From Beverwykella pulmonaria (lineage: Eukaryota > Ascomycota > Dothideomycetes > Pleosporales > Melanommataceae): a stretch of DNA of 64,000 bases. The stretch covers positions 4,250,702-4,314,701 of the forward strand of contig BCHH01000002.1 of the NCBI GenBank assembly GCA_001599595.1, read 5' to 3'. Positions 26,746-38,843 of this stretch are shown piece by piece. Both the position numbers and the translations under genes were made by a program. The notes beneath the pieces were generated by a model. The model saw only the letters and a program-made list of their open reading frames with translations. It made no database searches and had not been told where the DNA came from. The first letter of the stretch is position 1; each line of letters opens with the position of its first letter.

Positions 26746-28536
26746 TCACTTTTTCTCCGCCGGTGCAATCATGAGTTCCGGCCTAACATACTTGTCGAAG
26801 TCCGTCTCGCTGATCACCTTCAATTCCATAGCACTCTCTTTGAGAGTGATGCCCTTCTTGTGTGCATTCTTGGCTGTCTTGGAAGCCAAATCGTATCCTT
26901 TCTCAGTCAGTAACAAAGACCGAGAGAATATAGAATGATTGACTTACCGATGACAGGGTTGAGACAGGTGACGAGCATAAGGCTATTCGTCTTGTTAGCT
27001 GCAAGATTCGCAACGCAAGCAACCCAAACCCTCACCTTTCGTTAAGCAAGGAAGCGATGCGTTTCTCATCAGCCTCAATACCCTCGACGAGGTTCTTCTC
27101 AAAGCTCGTCATGGCATCCGCCAGAAGGCGGGAGCTGTGGAGCAAGTTCCGGATCATGACTGGTTTGAAGACATTCAGCTCAAAGTTACCCTGTGATCCG
27201 GCAAAGGTAGTGGCGGCATGGTTGCCAAATACTTGCGTGCAAACCATGGTGAGCGCTTCGCACTGGGTGGGGTTCACCTTCCCAGGCATGATAGAAGATC
27301 CAGGCTCGTTCTCTGGCAACTTGAGCTCCCCAAGGCCGCATCGGGGCCCAGATCCCAGAAAACGGATGTCTTGAGCGATCTTGAACAGCGACGCCGCAAG
27401 TGTGTTCAATTGGCCTGACGCCTCTATAATCGCGTCGTGGGAAGCAAGTGCTTCGAACTTGTTCGGCGCTGTAATGAACTCGTGCCCGGTCATTTTGCTC
27501 ACCTCCGTAGCGATATCCTCGGCGAAGCCCTTGAAGGTATTGATGCCAGTCCCGACCGCCGTTCCACCCTGCGCCAGCATCTTCAAATGGGGCAGGGCAG
27601 ACTTGACGCGCACAATGCCGAATTCCAATTGCTGCACGTAGCCCGAGAACTCCTGGCCAAGCGTCAATGGTGTAGCATCCTGCAAATGGGTGCGGCCAAT
27701 CTTGATGATCTTCTCAAACTGCTCGCTCTTCTTCTTGAGCGCATCGCGGAGGCTCACGAGGGACGGGAGGAGTGACTCTTCCAAGTCCATGACGGCGGCG
27801 ATGTGCATAACGGTCGGGAAGGTATCGTTCGACGACGCGGACATGTTGACATGGTCGTTGGGGTGTACGGGCTTCTTCGATCCCATCTGCCCTCCGAGGA
27901 TCTCGATGGCGCGATTGGAGATGACCTCGTTGGCGTTCATGTTGGACTGGGTGCCAGAGCCGGTCTGCCAGACGACGAGAGGGAAGTGGTCAACGAGCTT
28001 CAGGGAGGCCACCTCGGAGGCAGCCTGCTGAATGGCCTTACCAAGCTTTGGGTCTGTCCACAGTTATCAGAGAAGCGTTCGTTGCAGTCCAGGCGAGTCC
28101 TACCCAGCCCGTACTTCATATTGACGGTCGCTGCTGCGCCCTTCAGGATGCCAAATGCCTTGACGATGGGCGGGGGCATGCGGTCCTGCGGCTGGTTGAT
28201 CTTGAAGTTCTCCAGCGAGCGCTCCGTCTGCGCGCCCCAGTACTTGTCCGACGGAACCTGGACCTCGCCAAAGGCATCCGTCTCTGTGCGGGTGGAGGCC
28301 ATTCTGCTGGTGAATGCGAATTGGCGTCGGGCGGTGGTGTTGCGGAGGTGCAATGGACTGCAGCGGGATTCTGGGCGGAGTGAGGTAGAAAGCGCTCTGG
28401 TGCTCCGGGTGGTGGCTCCATGACTGCAGGCCCAAGACTTGCCCGCGATGGAGGGGTTGATTCTGGCATGTGCGAGAGGCCGCAGCAACCCGGCGGCCTC
28501 GGCAGGGCGGAACTTTGTATGGGCAGACCGGAACAT
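26746..28536 (-). CDS. fum1: fumarase (class II fumarate hydratase)
   Basis: Four exons, 28536-28104, 28053-27036, 26982-26948 and 26897-26746, give 545 residues; one internal exon is only 35 nt. The enzyme interconverts fumarate and L-malate in the citric acid cycle. Class II signatures are complete: [28 protein letters not shown] and the active-site loop [11 protein letters not shown] at about residue 395. The first 78 residues are rich in Arg, Ser and Ala and free of strong acidic clusters, so they should direct import to mitochondria. Met79, in [15 protein letters not shown], would start a cytosolic form, as known for fungal fumarases with dual location. The gene is divergent from the RING-finger gene. 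Confidence 0.95.
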
Positions 28537-30049
28537 GGTCGAATGCTGATGGACGGCAGAGGTAGGAGATGACGTGCGGCGCTCAATTGGATGCGATCAA
28601 CGCAGTAGAGAGGCGCAAACAGAGGCAGAAAGGGAAAACAGAGGCACGAAGCAAAAAATCGACTCCCGGATCGATCGCTGGGCTCTGCGTGCGCGGAAAA
28701 AGGGCGGAACAAACCGGAGGGGCTTGGCGTCGGCTTTGCACCGCGCGCGCTCTGGTTCCCGATGAGCATCAAGGTTAATTTTTTGCACAAGCACAGCGAA
28801 TTTTTGACCCTCTCACACACTTGTCACCGATCACTCATCTTTCTCACGTCCCTGATCCGTCCCGCCGCTTCCGCGCCCGCCTGGTCCTACGCGCCACCAC
28901 CACAATGCGCTGTCTCTTGTTCCTGCGGCGAGTGTGCGTTTCTTGTCTGGCCCTGGCCGGCAGCCGACCGACCGAGCACTTAACGTAAAGTTCGTTTGTT
29001 CCACCACTGGGCGGCCATTTTGGACCTTCAGCGGCTCCGTGGCACCATGAAAAGCAGCACGCGGCGAGGCCGTCGTCGCCAGGAGGAGGCAGACTCGCGC
29101 CTTCCTTGGCTGAACGAAAGCTCGTCCAGCCCCCCGTTCGGTCCTTGCGCTTGTAGTTCTGTAAGTAGTCCACCCGCGCTGGTCGCCTGCGTTGGCATCC
29201 ATGATGTTGGCTTCGTGCTTTTGTCTCGGCTGTAATTAGCTGTGCCCACGAGCTCAAGGGAGGAGTCAAGGCCCAGATCGAGCATGGCCCCGTCCGTCCC
29301 TGTGCCAGTCCTCAGCTTCTGCCGGTGAGGACCGTCCTTGCGCGGCGGTTGCAGGTCGTCGCCGTCGTGCGTGCGTCGTTCTGAAGGACTGACTCAATCC
29401 AAGAGCAGCGATTGAGCGGCGACTGGCTGTCCCACATCTCGGCCGTCTCAGTCGTCGCGCACCCGGCACGGAAGGGCAAGCAGCAGCTGACAGTTTTGCA
29501 ACATTTCGCGCGCTTCCACTTACGAAGGCTTGACCAGGTCTTCCCTCGCCCGCAGATGCAAGCCTCGTCTTTTATATGAGCCTTGGACCACCGTCACACA
29601 CCTGGCGGGACACTAAGCTGGCCCCTCCCTCAGCATTACTCCACCATCTGCACACCTCTCCCCGTCCTCTTTCGACCTCAACAGCAGCAGCAACACATCC
29701 GCTGCCCTTTCACTCCCTACCCCACGCAACCGGCACATTCCCGGCGCCGTACGGGCCGCTGTGAATCCACGCCGCCCACGAGACTCAAGCTATACACCGC
29801 CCAAACGCTAAGTCGGCAGATAACGCTCTACTTATCCATGACGCCCGGTACTGCTGCGAGAGAACAACTTACCTGTGTTCCGGTCGGGCAGCTTCCTGCT
29901 CCAAGTCGAGAGATTCAGCCTTGACCCCGCCCGCTCCCTCGATCCTCTCCAACCGCGGGCTTTGGATTATTGCACTCTCCGACCTCCACCCGCCACGCCA
30001 GCATCTTGCCTAGTGTGAAGTCATACTCGACTTCCTCGGCCACGCATAC
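28537..30049. promoter_or_regulatory. long divergent intergenic region (fumarase / RING gene)
   Basis: About 1.5 kb between divergent starts. It is GC-rich around 28850-29550 and CT-rich near 29600-29750. A TATAT-containing stretch (TTTTATATGAG at about 29569) lies some 480 bp upstream of the RING start, so that mRNA may have a long leader. Short ORFs here overlap on all strands and show no conserved domain. Confidence 0.4.
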
Positions 30050-31444
30050 ATGGCCGAATCCAACTTCAGTCCACCTCTCCACAATCCTTTCTCTATGCCT
30101 ACGTCCGCTAGCTCCCATGCCCAGGGCGGCTCGCAACCATCCGTACCAGCCGTGTTCCAGTCAAGTTTTGCCGACTACGGCACCTGGCCTGACTATCACC
30201 ACTTCACCCCAAACCATTTCAGTACCCAAATGCCAGACCCAAGCCAGGGCCACAGTGGTCCCTTTCACTATTTTAACCAGAGCCGTGTCTCCCCACATCA
30301 TCCGTTTGCAGCCCCTCCTGGACCTCGTGGATACTACCCTCCTCCAGCCGACATGTATTCACATGGTCCAGCTATAGATCCTGGCCAAGGGCCCCCTCCA
30401 AGGCATTTTCATAGTATGCAGATGTCCAGCGGACTCCATCCTGATTTTAGAGAACCTCGGAACAATTCCGATCTACTTCCCATGATTGAGCCTACCGTTC
30501 CAGGCAACCACACTTTCCACTTGCCGCCTTACTCTCAACTTCCACAGCCACAGATGCATGGCTTCAATTCTTTTCAGGGGCGGCGACCCGGTCCTGCGCT
30601 ACCAACTCCCCCTACGCCGCCCTCTGGTCGTTTCGGTGGGGATACGATGCCGTCAATGATTCAAGGTCGAGGGCCGGTAAGAGGCGTCAATGCCGGGACT
30701 CCGCATCCACCCCGCGTGGTCTCCTCGCCAAGCCGGAGAACATCGTATGAGAGGCAACATCAGAATGCGCTTCAGCCGCCTGGTGGTCCAGATCGTCGTC
30801 CGCAATCGTTTTTGGGCACACACAACCGCCGTTCAGACCGTAGCGTGTCTCCGAGGACTTCACACCGTCGGAGCTTTGACCGATACGCCACAGACTTGCC
30901 GCACTCAACCGGCTCCTCGGACGCAGAAGAGGCCGCCTCGCGTGCCCGAGTCCACCGTGCCCGCCAGCAAAGACAGCGAGCGTTGATGGGGGGGCCGGAA
31001 TTTCGACGGGCGTATACCTCTATCGATGGCAACAGCCCGACGCCTGCACAGATACAGGCTCTCAAAGACAAATTGCGCCACTTCCTACCTAGCGAGCTCC
31101 CAGAAGGGTCATCGACTTCATGCGATATTTGCCAAAAGGACTTTTCCACCAAGTACGTACAACCTACAGAAGAAAACGAGGTGGCCATTCAACTTCCTTG
31201 CAAGCATGTCTTTGGGGAATATTGCTTCCAGAAATGGGTGGATACCTGCAGAGAGCACAAAAACAAAATCACATGTCCAATGTGCCGCAAGCTCCTAGTC
31301 GAGCCGCGGTCTTCAATGCCGGAAATGATGGCGCTCTTCTCTCGCTCGATTGAACACCGGGCTCTAAGTCAGTTGAGCCCGGCAGATCGACAAGTCCTCG
31401 AACGGGTTATGGGCCCTATGGAGGGCGACTTCGCTCATATATAG
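30050..31444 (+). CDS. RING-finger protein, probable E3 ubiquitin ligase
   Basis: Intronless gene of 464 residues. The first 340 residues are disordered, rich in Pro, His, Ser and Gln, with several SRRTS-like basic-serine patches that could be phosphosites. The C-terminal RING lies at about 358-411: CDICQ, then LPCKHVFGEYCFQKW, then CPMCR. The residue order fits a RING-H2/HC zinc-binding module that recruits an E2 enzyme. A short tail follows with a helix (RALSQLSPADRQVLERVMG). No transmembrane helix is seen, so it is likely soluble. Substrate unknown. It resembles fungal RING proteins annotated only by domain. The ATG sits in ACATACATGG after a stop-free leader. Confidence 0.88.
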   Translation: MAESNFSPPLHNPFSMPTSASSHAQGGSQPSVPAVFQSSFADYGTWPDYHHFTPNHFSTQMPDPSQGHSGPFHYFNQSRVSPHHPFAAPPGPRGYYPPPADMYSHGPAIDPGQGPPPRHFHSMQMSSGLHPDFREPRNNSDLLPMIEPTVPGNHTFHLPPYSQLPQPQMHGFNSFQGRRPGPALPTPPTPPSGRFGGDTMPSMIQGRGPVRGVNAGTPHPPRVVSSPSRRTSYERQHQNALQPPGGPDRRPQSFLGTHNRRSDRSVSPRTSHRRSFDRYATDLPHSTGSSDAEEAASRARVHRARQQRQRALMGGPEFRRAYTSIDGNSPTPAQIQALKDKLRHFLPSELPEGSSTSCDICQKDFSTKYVQPTEENEVAIQLPCKHVFGEYCFQKWVDTCREHKNKITCPMCRKLLVEPRSSMPEMMALFSRSIEHRALSQLSPADRQVLERVMGPMEGDFAHI

Positions 31445-32115
31445 GCTCTGTGTTGTGGAAACATGATAGGAAACGCCTCTAGAAAGTGCCATAGACAGAG
31501 CACGAGGGTGGATGCCAACGGTCACTAAGAAGCGCGGTTATGCACGACCATGTCGGTTTTCCTACCCTCCAAGTGATGGGGTGGTCTCGGTGGCTTCACC
31601 ATAATAGTACCCAACATGTTGTGACGGCTTCTCGGGGTTCCCAAGGGATATCTGGGTGGGTGGACGGAATAGGAGTTATCTTGGGTGCATCACAGGTTAT
31701 GCTTATTACGAAAGGGATCGCTAGGATGGAGCAATGGGCTAAATGAATGAATATAACAAATACAAACTGCAAACAGCTTGCTCTTTGTTCTTATAGAAGG
31801 ATTGATATACCTTGCTCTGTGACGTGCTGTTGAGGGGTGGAATGTTATTGGTTACCGGAGCAGACAGCGGGCCAAAATAAACAGACCCCGCCAAACCTCT
31901 ACCATCCCAACACCACCACATTACCGCAAACACGCAACACATCGCCGTCCAATTGCATTCCGGTTTCTGCTGCACTATTTTACCGCTGAATATCTTCTGC
32001 GTCGCTCTCTCTCTACTCCCTCTTCCGCTGCGGCAACGGCGGTCCCTTCTTCTGCGGAGGGCATTGACGGCGACATCGACCGGCGTTCCTCAACAACACA
32101 CACAGGACGAGCACG
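31445..32115. other. intergenic, promoter of the Dbf2-type kinase
   Basis: A 671-bp gap between tandem plus-strand genes. A CT-rich stretch with CTCTCTCTCTACTCC at about 32005-32020 leads to the kinase ATG. No further gene seen. Confidence 0.4.
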
Positions 32116-34242
32116 ATGGCCGCTGACCGCCAGAGCTTCCAGCTGCCCATTCCACCGCCGCCGCTCCACACACGCTCCAGCGACATGGACGGGCCGGCGA
32201 CACCCTCGCAGGAGCGCTTCATCAGCCCGCAGCAAACTCCTCAGGGCAGCCCGAGCAAACACCACCAGCCGCCGGGCGCTTTCGACCTGCCGCACGTCTT
32301 CGAGAATGCCATGAGACTTCTTCCCACCGTCGGCTCGCCCTCCAAACCCAAGCCCCAAACACCGACGTCGCCCAGCAAGACGACTCCACATCCTACGGAT
32401 GACGTCGATTACTCGACACAGGACCTCACAACCCTTGGGCCCGGTAGCCCAACCCGCAAGTCGAACAAAGAGAATACGCCACCAAGTGCGCGTCCTGGCC
32501 TGCAAAAGGAGTCCAGCTACATCACCCACGCCGCCCAGTCGCGCCAGGATCCATACCGCACGCGTGAGGCAGACCAGTCGACACGCTACTACCATGGTCC
32601 TCAGCGTCTCTCTGCTGAAGAGCTCGAGAAGGCTAGGAAACCGTCGGCGAAACGTTTGGCCAATGTCACTCAGCTATGTAAGTTTCCCACAGCGACCTTG
32701 CCTAGCCCTCAATGGTCTAATGGATGTTCATAGATTTCCTCGATTACTACTATGACCTCCTCACTTACGTGCATACACGCCAGAACCGCCTCACCCAATT
32801 CAAAACCCAGAACCCTCCGCCGCCTGCGACTCCCGAGTCTGACTACAACGACGCCCTCAATCAATACCTGGGACGCGAGCGGGCCAATCTCCGCAAGCGA
32901 CGTACGCGACTGAGGCAAGGTGATTTCCAGATTCTCACCCAAGTTGGACAAGGTGGTTATGGCCAGGTGTTTCTGGCTCAGAAGAAGGATACCCGAGAGG
33001 TCTGCGCATTGAAGGTGATGAGCAAGAAGCTTCTGTTCAAGCTAGACGAGGTCCGTCATGTCTTGACCGAACGTGACATCTTGACGAGTGCGAGAAGCGA
33101 ATGGCTCGTTCGCCTACTCTATGCTTTCCAGGACGAACGGAGCATCTATCTCGCCATGGTAAGCCTAACCGACGAACCCTCCTTACAAAGGCGCAACTGA
33201 CTTGGTTAGGAATATGTGCCAGGTGGTGACTTTCGGACACTTCTGAACAACACCGGTGTCCTCCACAACCGCCATGCTCGATTCTACATTGCTGAGATGT
33301 TCTCGTGTGTCGACTCGCTGCATCAGCTGGGCTACATTCACCGAGATCTTAAGCCGGAAAATTTCTTGATTGACAGCACTGGCCACGTCAAGCTGACCGA
33401 TTTCGGTCTTGCGGCGGGAATGTTGGCTCCAGCGAAGATTGAGTCGATGCGCATCAAGCTCGAGTCCGTAGGAAATGTCGTGTCTCCATTCGGGCGACCT
33501 ATGGAAGACCGCACTGCAACTGAGCGCCGAGAGAATTACCGGTCGCTGCGCGAACGCGATGTCAATTACGCCAAGAGCATTGTCGGCAGCCCCGACTACA
33601 TGGCTCCCGAAGTCCTCAAAGGTGACGAATACGATTTCACAGTCGACTACTGGAGTCTGGGGTGTATGCTCTTTGAGGCTTTGGCCGGCTACCCACCCTT
33701 TGCAGGAGCAACCGTGGACGAGACCTGGCAGAATTTGAAGCAGTGGAAGAAGGTGCTACGTAAACCTGTTTACGAGGACCCATCTTATTTCCTCTCCAAG
33801 CGCACCTGGGATCTCATCACACGCCTCGTCGCATCCAACTCCTCTCGCTTCCGAGGCATCTCGGAGATACATGCTCATCAGTATTTCGCAGAGGTGGACT
33901 GGAACAAGCTAAGGGAGAACAAGGCCCCATTTGTGCCCGAGTTGGACTCAGACACTGACGCGGGATACTTTGACGATTTCGGGAGCGAGGCGGATATGGC
34001 GAAGTACAAGGAAGTGCATGATAAGCAAGCCGCACTGGAGGCTATGGCAGACCGGGACGAGAAGATGAAGAGCGGTCTTTTTGTCGGATGTAGGTTCCTG
34101 TCCATACTGATAAGTGTTGTGCTCTTACTGACTCACTCTAGTTACCTTCCGTCACAAAAAGACAACCGACGAGAGCGGAAAACCGGCCAGTCCGAGGAAG
34201 GCGCTTCCCGTCGTAGACGAGAACTTTGGCACGATATTCTAA
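32116..34242 (+). CDS. sidB: Dbf2/SidB-type NDR kinase of the septation/mitotic exit network
   Basis: Four exons, 32116-32677, 32734-33158, 33210-34089 and 34142-34242, encode 655 residues. Residues 1-185 are a Pro/Ser-rich disordered tail. The N-terminal regulatory helix that binds Mob1 follows (FLDYYYDLLTYVHTRQNRL, about 189-207). The AGC kinase domain starts near 252 with GQGGYGQVF. The catalytic loop YIHRDLKPENF has its Asp at about 375, and DFG is at 393-395. A basic insert precedes the activation segment AKSIVGSPDYMAPE, as in NDR/LATS kinases. The last exon supplies the hydrophobic motif FVGFTFRHK. It acts with Mob1 at spindle poles and the septum to drive cytokinesis. The intron before the last exon separates the hydrophobic motif from the kinase. 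Confidence 0.94.
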
Positions 34243-36120
34243 ATGGGGATGTCTCAATCCATTTCTTCGAGGCTTCCTGTGCCGGGCACTGGATGCTCGG
34301 ATGCTTTTGATTCTTCTTGTCGGCCTTCCATCCGATTGGGTCATTTTTGTGACTCGAGTTGGTTGAAAAGGAACGAGTAACAAAAGTGCGCCAATGAAGG
34401 ATTGACATTATGGTTATGTTTATGCATTGCACTATTTGGCAGATTCGGCGTTCGAATGACGTGGGCTTTTTGGCAGGCTTGCTTTTGATGATGAAATGTA
34501 ATAGTAGGAATGAATGGTTACTGTGCGAGACTTGTTTGTTGGGTGGTCCTGTCACTTATTTAAATGTGCATGTGATGTGGCATACGGTATCGTCCGTGGG
34601 CGTGGGTGATGGAGAGCCTTACTAACCTTCTAGCCATTCATCACTTTCATGAGCACGGGCTCTGCCCCTAGGATTTCAAGTGCATCAACTCTTCTTGTCC
34701 TCCCTCCCTTCCTTTTCTCTCAACGCTTACGACTTCAATGCCGTGGATCCTTTTGGCTTGTGAACTAGACAGCATCCAATTCAGCGAGCAACAATGCCAC
34801 ATCTAAGATAGACATAAACCCCTTATCCCTTGCCCTGCCTTTAATTCTTCTTGTTTCACGATGACCTGGTATGTGTTGTCCCAAAATATCCCGATGTCGG
34901 CAGTGTGTATTTTCCTGCATGGTAAGCAGGATCTGTCTAAACGCATTGAGAAAGACGACATGTGGGTGGAGCTTATCTCTAGGCTAGACGCAATCCACGG
35001 GCATGTCTGGGGCTAAGTAGAGGAGGCATTAAAAAATATAACGACACAAGCATGCCACGGCTTTTGGCCTTGGCTTGAGGTGGGTTTATACCCGCTGTGT
35101 GGTGTTTCTCTGTACATACACCTGCTTTGCGTCAGGCTGCAACTTACTATTAAGATAAAAGCCAATGAGGTTATGTATAGCTATCTAAAGCAAAATCATC
35201 GACAATGCGTTTACATGAGGTTGTTCTGGATGTCGAGCAGCGTTGAAAGACGCTTGTACGATCTTTTGAGCTATCCACACAGCTTGCTACGCGTGAAGGA
35301 TTTAAAGTTTCATGCGGCTACGGTTATAGATCCACTAATTAGCTCTGTACTACCCTGATACGCAGAAGGCATATCCATGAGGCTCTATTTATACAAAACC
35401 CAAACAAGTATTTGACTTGAAAACAGTCTTCAAAATACCACATGGATATGTCTCTATTCCCATCGTCTACTTCTAAAAGACTCCGACTGTGGATTACGAC
35501 CTGGAAGATTCTCCTCCATCTGGGGCAAAGTCTAAAAACACTACAAGTTCTATACCATGTCCCGCCCAGGGTACATAGAACTAAAAGGCCCCATCAAATC
35601 CCCTATATTCTAGAGATAACCAAAGCATAAACAACGACCCTCATGCTCTGCAGCTTATCAAGAGGTAATCGCCATAATAATATGCCTGCGCTGCGTTCTG
35701 TCGCACCGTAATAACAAACGCCGCTAAAATCCAGTAACATGATAATTTAATTCTCCTCTCAAAAGAAAAAGAAAGAAAAACTCACATGTCAATTCATGCG
35801 CTCGGGAGATGGAACCGAGACTAGTTTTTAGTAGGTGCCACATATGTGCTATATGCTTAGACGGATTGCGAGGGCCGAGTCCAAAGCACTAGACTGAAGA
35901 GTATATGTTTCTTTGGAGCTTTTGGGGTAACAGTAATGTGAGTCTGCTTGCCTGGGGTTTTAAAGAAATAGGACTATTATTTATAAGTTGGGAATGGTAT
36001 AATATCGCTTCTCGTCGCCATCTATCACTATTACGCTCTGCCCCCTTCATCGTTCTGCTCGCCATCATCGTATCTTGGAGATATTTTCACATCACCTTCT
36101 CTCTTCACACCCTCACCTCA
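34243..36120. other. long intergenic region, AT-rich, no gene seen
   Basis: 1.9 kb between the convergent kinase and bZIP genes. It is more AT-rich than the neighbours, especially 35030-35930. Small ORFs lack conserved features. I looked for a tRNA or transposon remnant and saw neither. Confidence 0.45.
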
Positions 36121-37574
36121 CTAAAACCCAAAGCTAAAATTCCTCCCACCACTAGGAAACAAATTCCCCAACAACACACTCAAGACTTCCGTATCCACCA
36201 CCGCCCCAAACCCATGACACTTCACCCCCCGCCCAAGCTCCTCCACCAATCCCCTCAAACTCTTAACATCGCTTTCGCCAAATCCCGGATGACTCCTGAT
36301 TTGCTGCCACGCCTGTATGGGAGTGCACTCACCCTCTTCAACCTCGACGCCATGACTCAACTCGAGCAATTTCTCCAGGCCCAAACTCGGCGTCTGCCAA
36401 GGCGGGAATTTGGTGGTGGTTGTGTCGACGGGCTGGGTCGGGGACTGGAATAGCAAAGGGGCAGTGGCAGTTAAAGCGTGGCCGGAGGGGAGATGGGAAT
36501 CGGTGGAGTTGGGGTCGTGCTGTGTGTGGTGCAGACATGGCGCTTCGAGCGTGAGGACAAATTCCATGCCCAGGCTTGTGGGGTCGAGGTCGCGGAGGTG
36601 TTTTGATGGACCTTGTACAACAGTTTCCGCTCTACCGGCTGCTGGAGATTTGGTCAGTAACTCGCAACTCGGTTATACACTTTTTTTTGGCTTATTAGAG
36701 GAGGTACTTACCGCTATTCTCCCCCTCTACTGTATTAGACCTCCCCCTCGACCGGAAGAAAGTATGTTTCTGCTTCCCCTTCTCCTTTCCCGCTGGCGGA
36801 CTACTCTCACTAGATATCTCGCTCAGTGAAAAGTGGCTCTCGCCAGAGTTATACGGACTAAACACATGCAATTGCTGCTGATGAAACGCACTCGTTGTGA
36901 TGCCCACCGACATCATAGACAACGAAGTCGAAGTTGACGCGGACGAAGCTGGGTTGGTGGACTGGAACTCGGAAGGGTGTAAGTTCCCTTGTGAAGCATC
37001 GTAGGCAAGACCATTCCAATCAAGGATTTTCTTCAAGCGTGCAATTTCTGCGTGGAGATTCTGGTGTTCCTGCACCATTTTGGCTTCGTTGGTGCGCCGG
37101 GCGAGGACTTCGTTTTCGAGTGACTTGATGTAGGATTCCTTGCGTTCGCGGTGGGTGCTGCCGTTATTTATCAGTATAGAGCATGGCTGGAGGGGTGGAA
37201 GGGAGGAGGGGGTACCGTTGTGCTTTTCGGACTTGTTCGCGGCGCTTGCGGTACGCGACGCTGTCTTTGTCTTTGGGATCGCCCTCGGGGTGTTTAGAGT
37301 CTGATTATTGAATCAACGTTTGGTCCAGTATAGCCCGGTAACGTTGGAGAAAACATATCCAGGAGAAAGACATGTCGCCAGGACTGCTTGGAGGGACGGT
37401 TGGAAGCAATGATTGGTGGCCAGAGTGAAGATTCGGAATCATGGATTACCGCTCTGGGAAAAGTAGACGTACAATCACACACAACAATTAGGATGGGAAG
37501 ATGGATACACAGGAGAGTATATATATACCTTGATCCGAAGACCGCTGGAACTGGCGGAATGAGAAGTTCTTCAT
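36121..37574 (-). CDS. fungal bZIP transcription factor
   Basis: Four exons, 37574-37529, 37300-37216, 37157-36712 and 36641-36121, give 365 residues; the first intron is long (228 nt). The DNA-binding region starts close to the N-terminus: a basic region YRKRREQVRKAQRTHRERK at about 33-51 runs into a leucine-zipper with heptads (SYIKSLENEV, EHQNLHAEIARLKKIL). The RKAQRxHRxRK form of the basic region is typical of fungal bZIP proteins of the Yap-like branch. The middle part is Ser/Thr-rich and the C-terminal part has a helical block (LVEELGRGVKCHGFGAVVD) conserved-looking but not recognised. Targets are unknown. The start is supported by in-frame splicing, though the first exon is only 46 nt. 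Confidence 0.83.
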
Positions 37575-38843
37575 GCTGACAGTCGCAGAGATTCCTTCTT
37601 TAACTGTCCCCAATGCAACTGTGACTCTCTAGAATCAGATGTGAAAACCGCTCTATTTAGAACACGAGGTCACGATACTGAGTACGCACAGCGACGTACC
37701 TTTGTATGTCAAAAGATGGTCGTAGTGGAGACTTCTGTAGGGTGAGACGCTGCAAATTGCCGATACGGTTGCACGATACGATGATGTGTAAGCTGAGCCG
37801 AAGTCACGACGGCAATGGGACCAAGCGGCTTCCTCGACGTACACACCTCGAAGCTCAATCCAACGATTAACCTCGTGCTTTCGTCGTGTTGCGAAATCAA
37901 AGTTGGCAGGCTATCTACGCAGGTACAAGAGCGGTGTGAACCGGTGGATTACGTTCCCGAGCTTTTGTGATGTTGAGAAAAAGCGGGGCCTCATAAACTG
38001 CACCGCATCCTTCAGCCTTACACAGAAGCGTATAGAATGCTGCATATAAGCATGCATTTCGCATTCCGCATATTAGACAAGACAAATGGCTGCAGTTACC
38101 ATCTAATTGGGCTTCTTCCAATGCAGACCACAACTCGTCAGTTCAATCAGTCCGACGTCAGTCCGACCATGGCTCCCGAATTCTTCTTCCTGCAGCAATA
38201 ATTCTGTGCAAGGCACAGCCCCAGTCCCAGTTTCTAGCCTCCATTCTTGGTGCGACGTTGCAAGCCTGCACCCGAAGGTTGCGAATACGAGATGCGGCTT
38301 GCCTTCCCAAACTTTCAAGACACACCGATGAACGCTTCTGTCGGCGTGGGGGCGAAAGGTAAGCATCATCTAGGGGTGTATGTCAGAGGGCGCGATAAGC
38401 GAAACGTACTATTGCGAGCAAGATGGTGGAGAGCCTCTGTGCTGAAGGGCGGACAAATGACGACGCGAAGCTCACATTCGAAATCCTAAGGCTGTGAGGC
38501 TTGTTTAATCGCCCGTGGGGTGGAGCGGAAATGGCGCGACCATTTCCCCTTTCTGGTCAAGAGTTGACCAAGACTGAGGATTTGGTAAGAAACCAGGGGC
38601 AATAGAAATTGAATTGTGAACTTCGAGCGTTTGCTCTAAAGCTTTGATTTAGGTATGCTTTCACGGACTACTACCTATGCCAACCAGGGCCCATGACAGA
38701 CCGCAATCCTCCTATACCCAGGGGAATCCCAACCCAATAATTACCGCCCGCAAATTTTTGATCCCTCCAAGAACGCCGCGCTAATGCAATTCATGAATCC
38801 ATACCAAATCTCATATCCAGAATGCCATCTCTTTCATCCCACA
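37575..38843. other. intergenic, no gene seen
   Basis: 1.27 kb upstream of the bZIP gene and downstream of the repeat-containing surface protein. An 88-residue ORF at 38103-38369 (minus) has no conserved feature and no splice partners. Confidence 0.45.

Noticed and set aside
38103..38369. 88-residue minus-strand ORF
   Set aside because: No recognisable feature, no leader or intron signals, and a divergent-strand ORF of similar length overlaps it.
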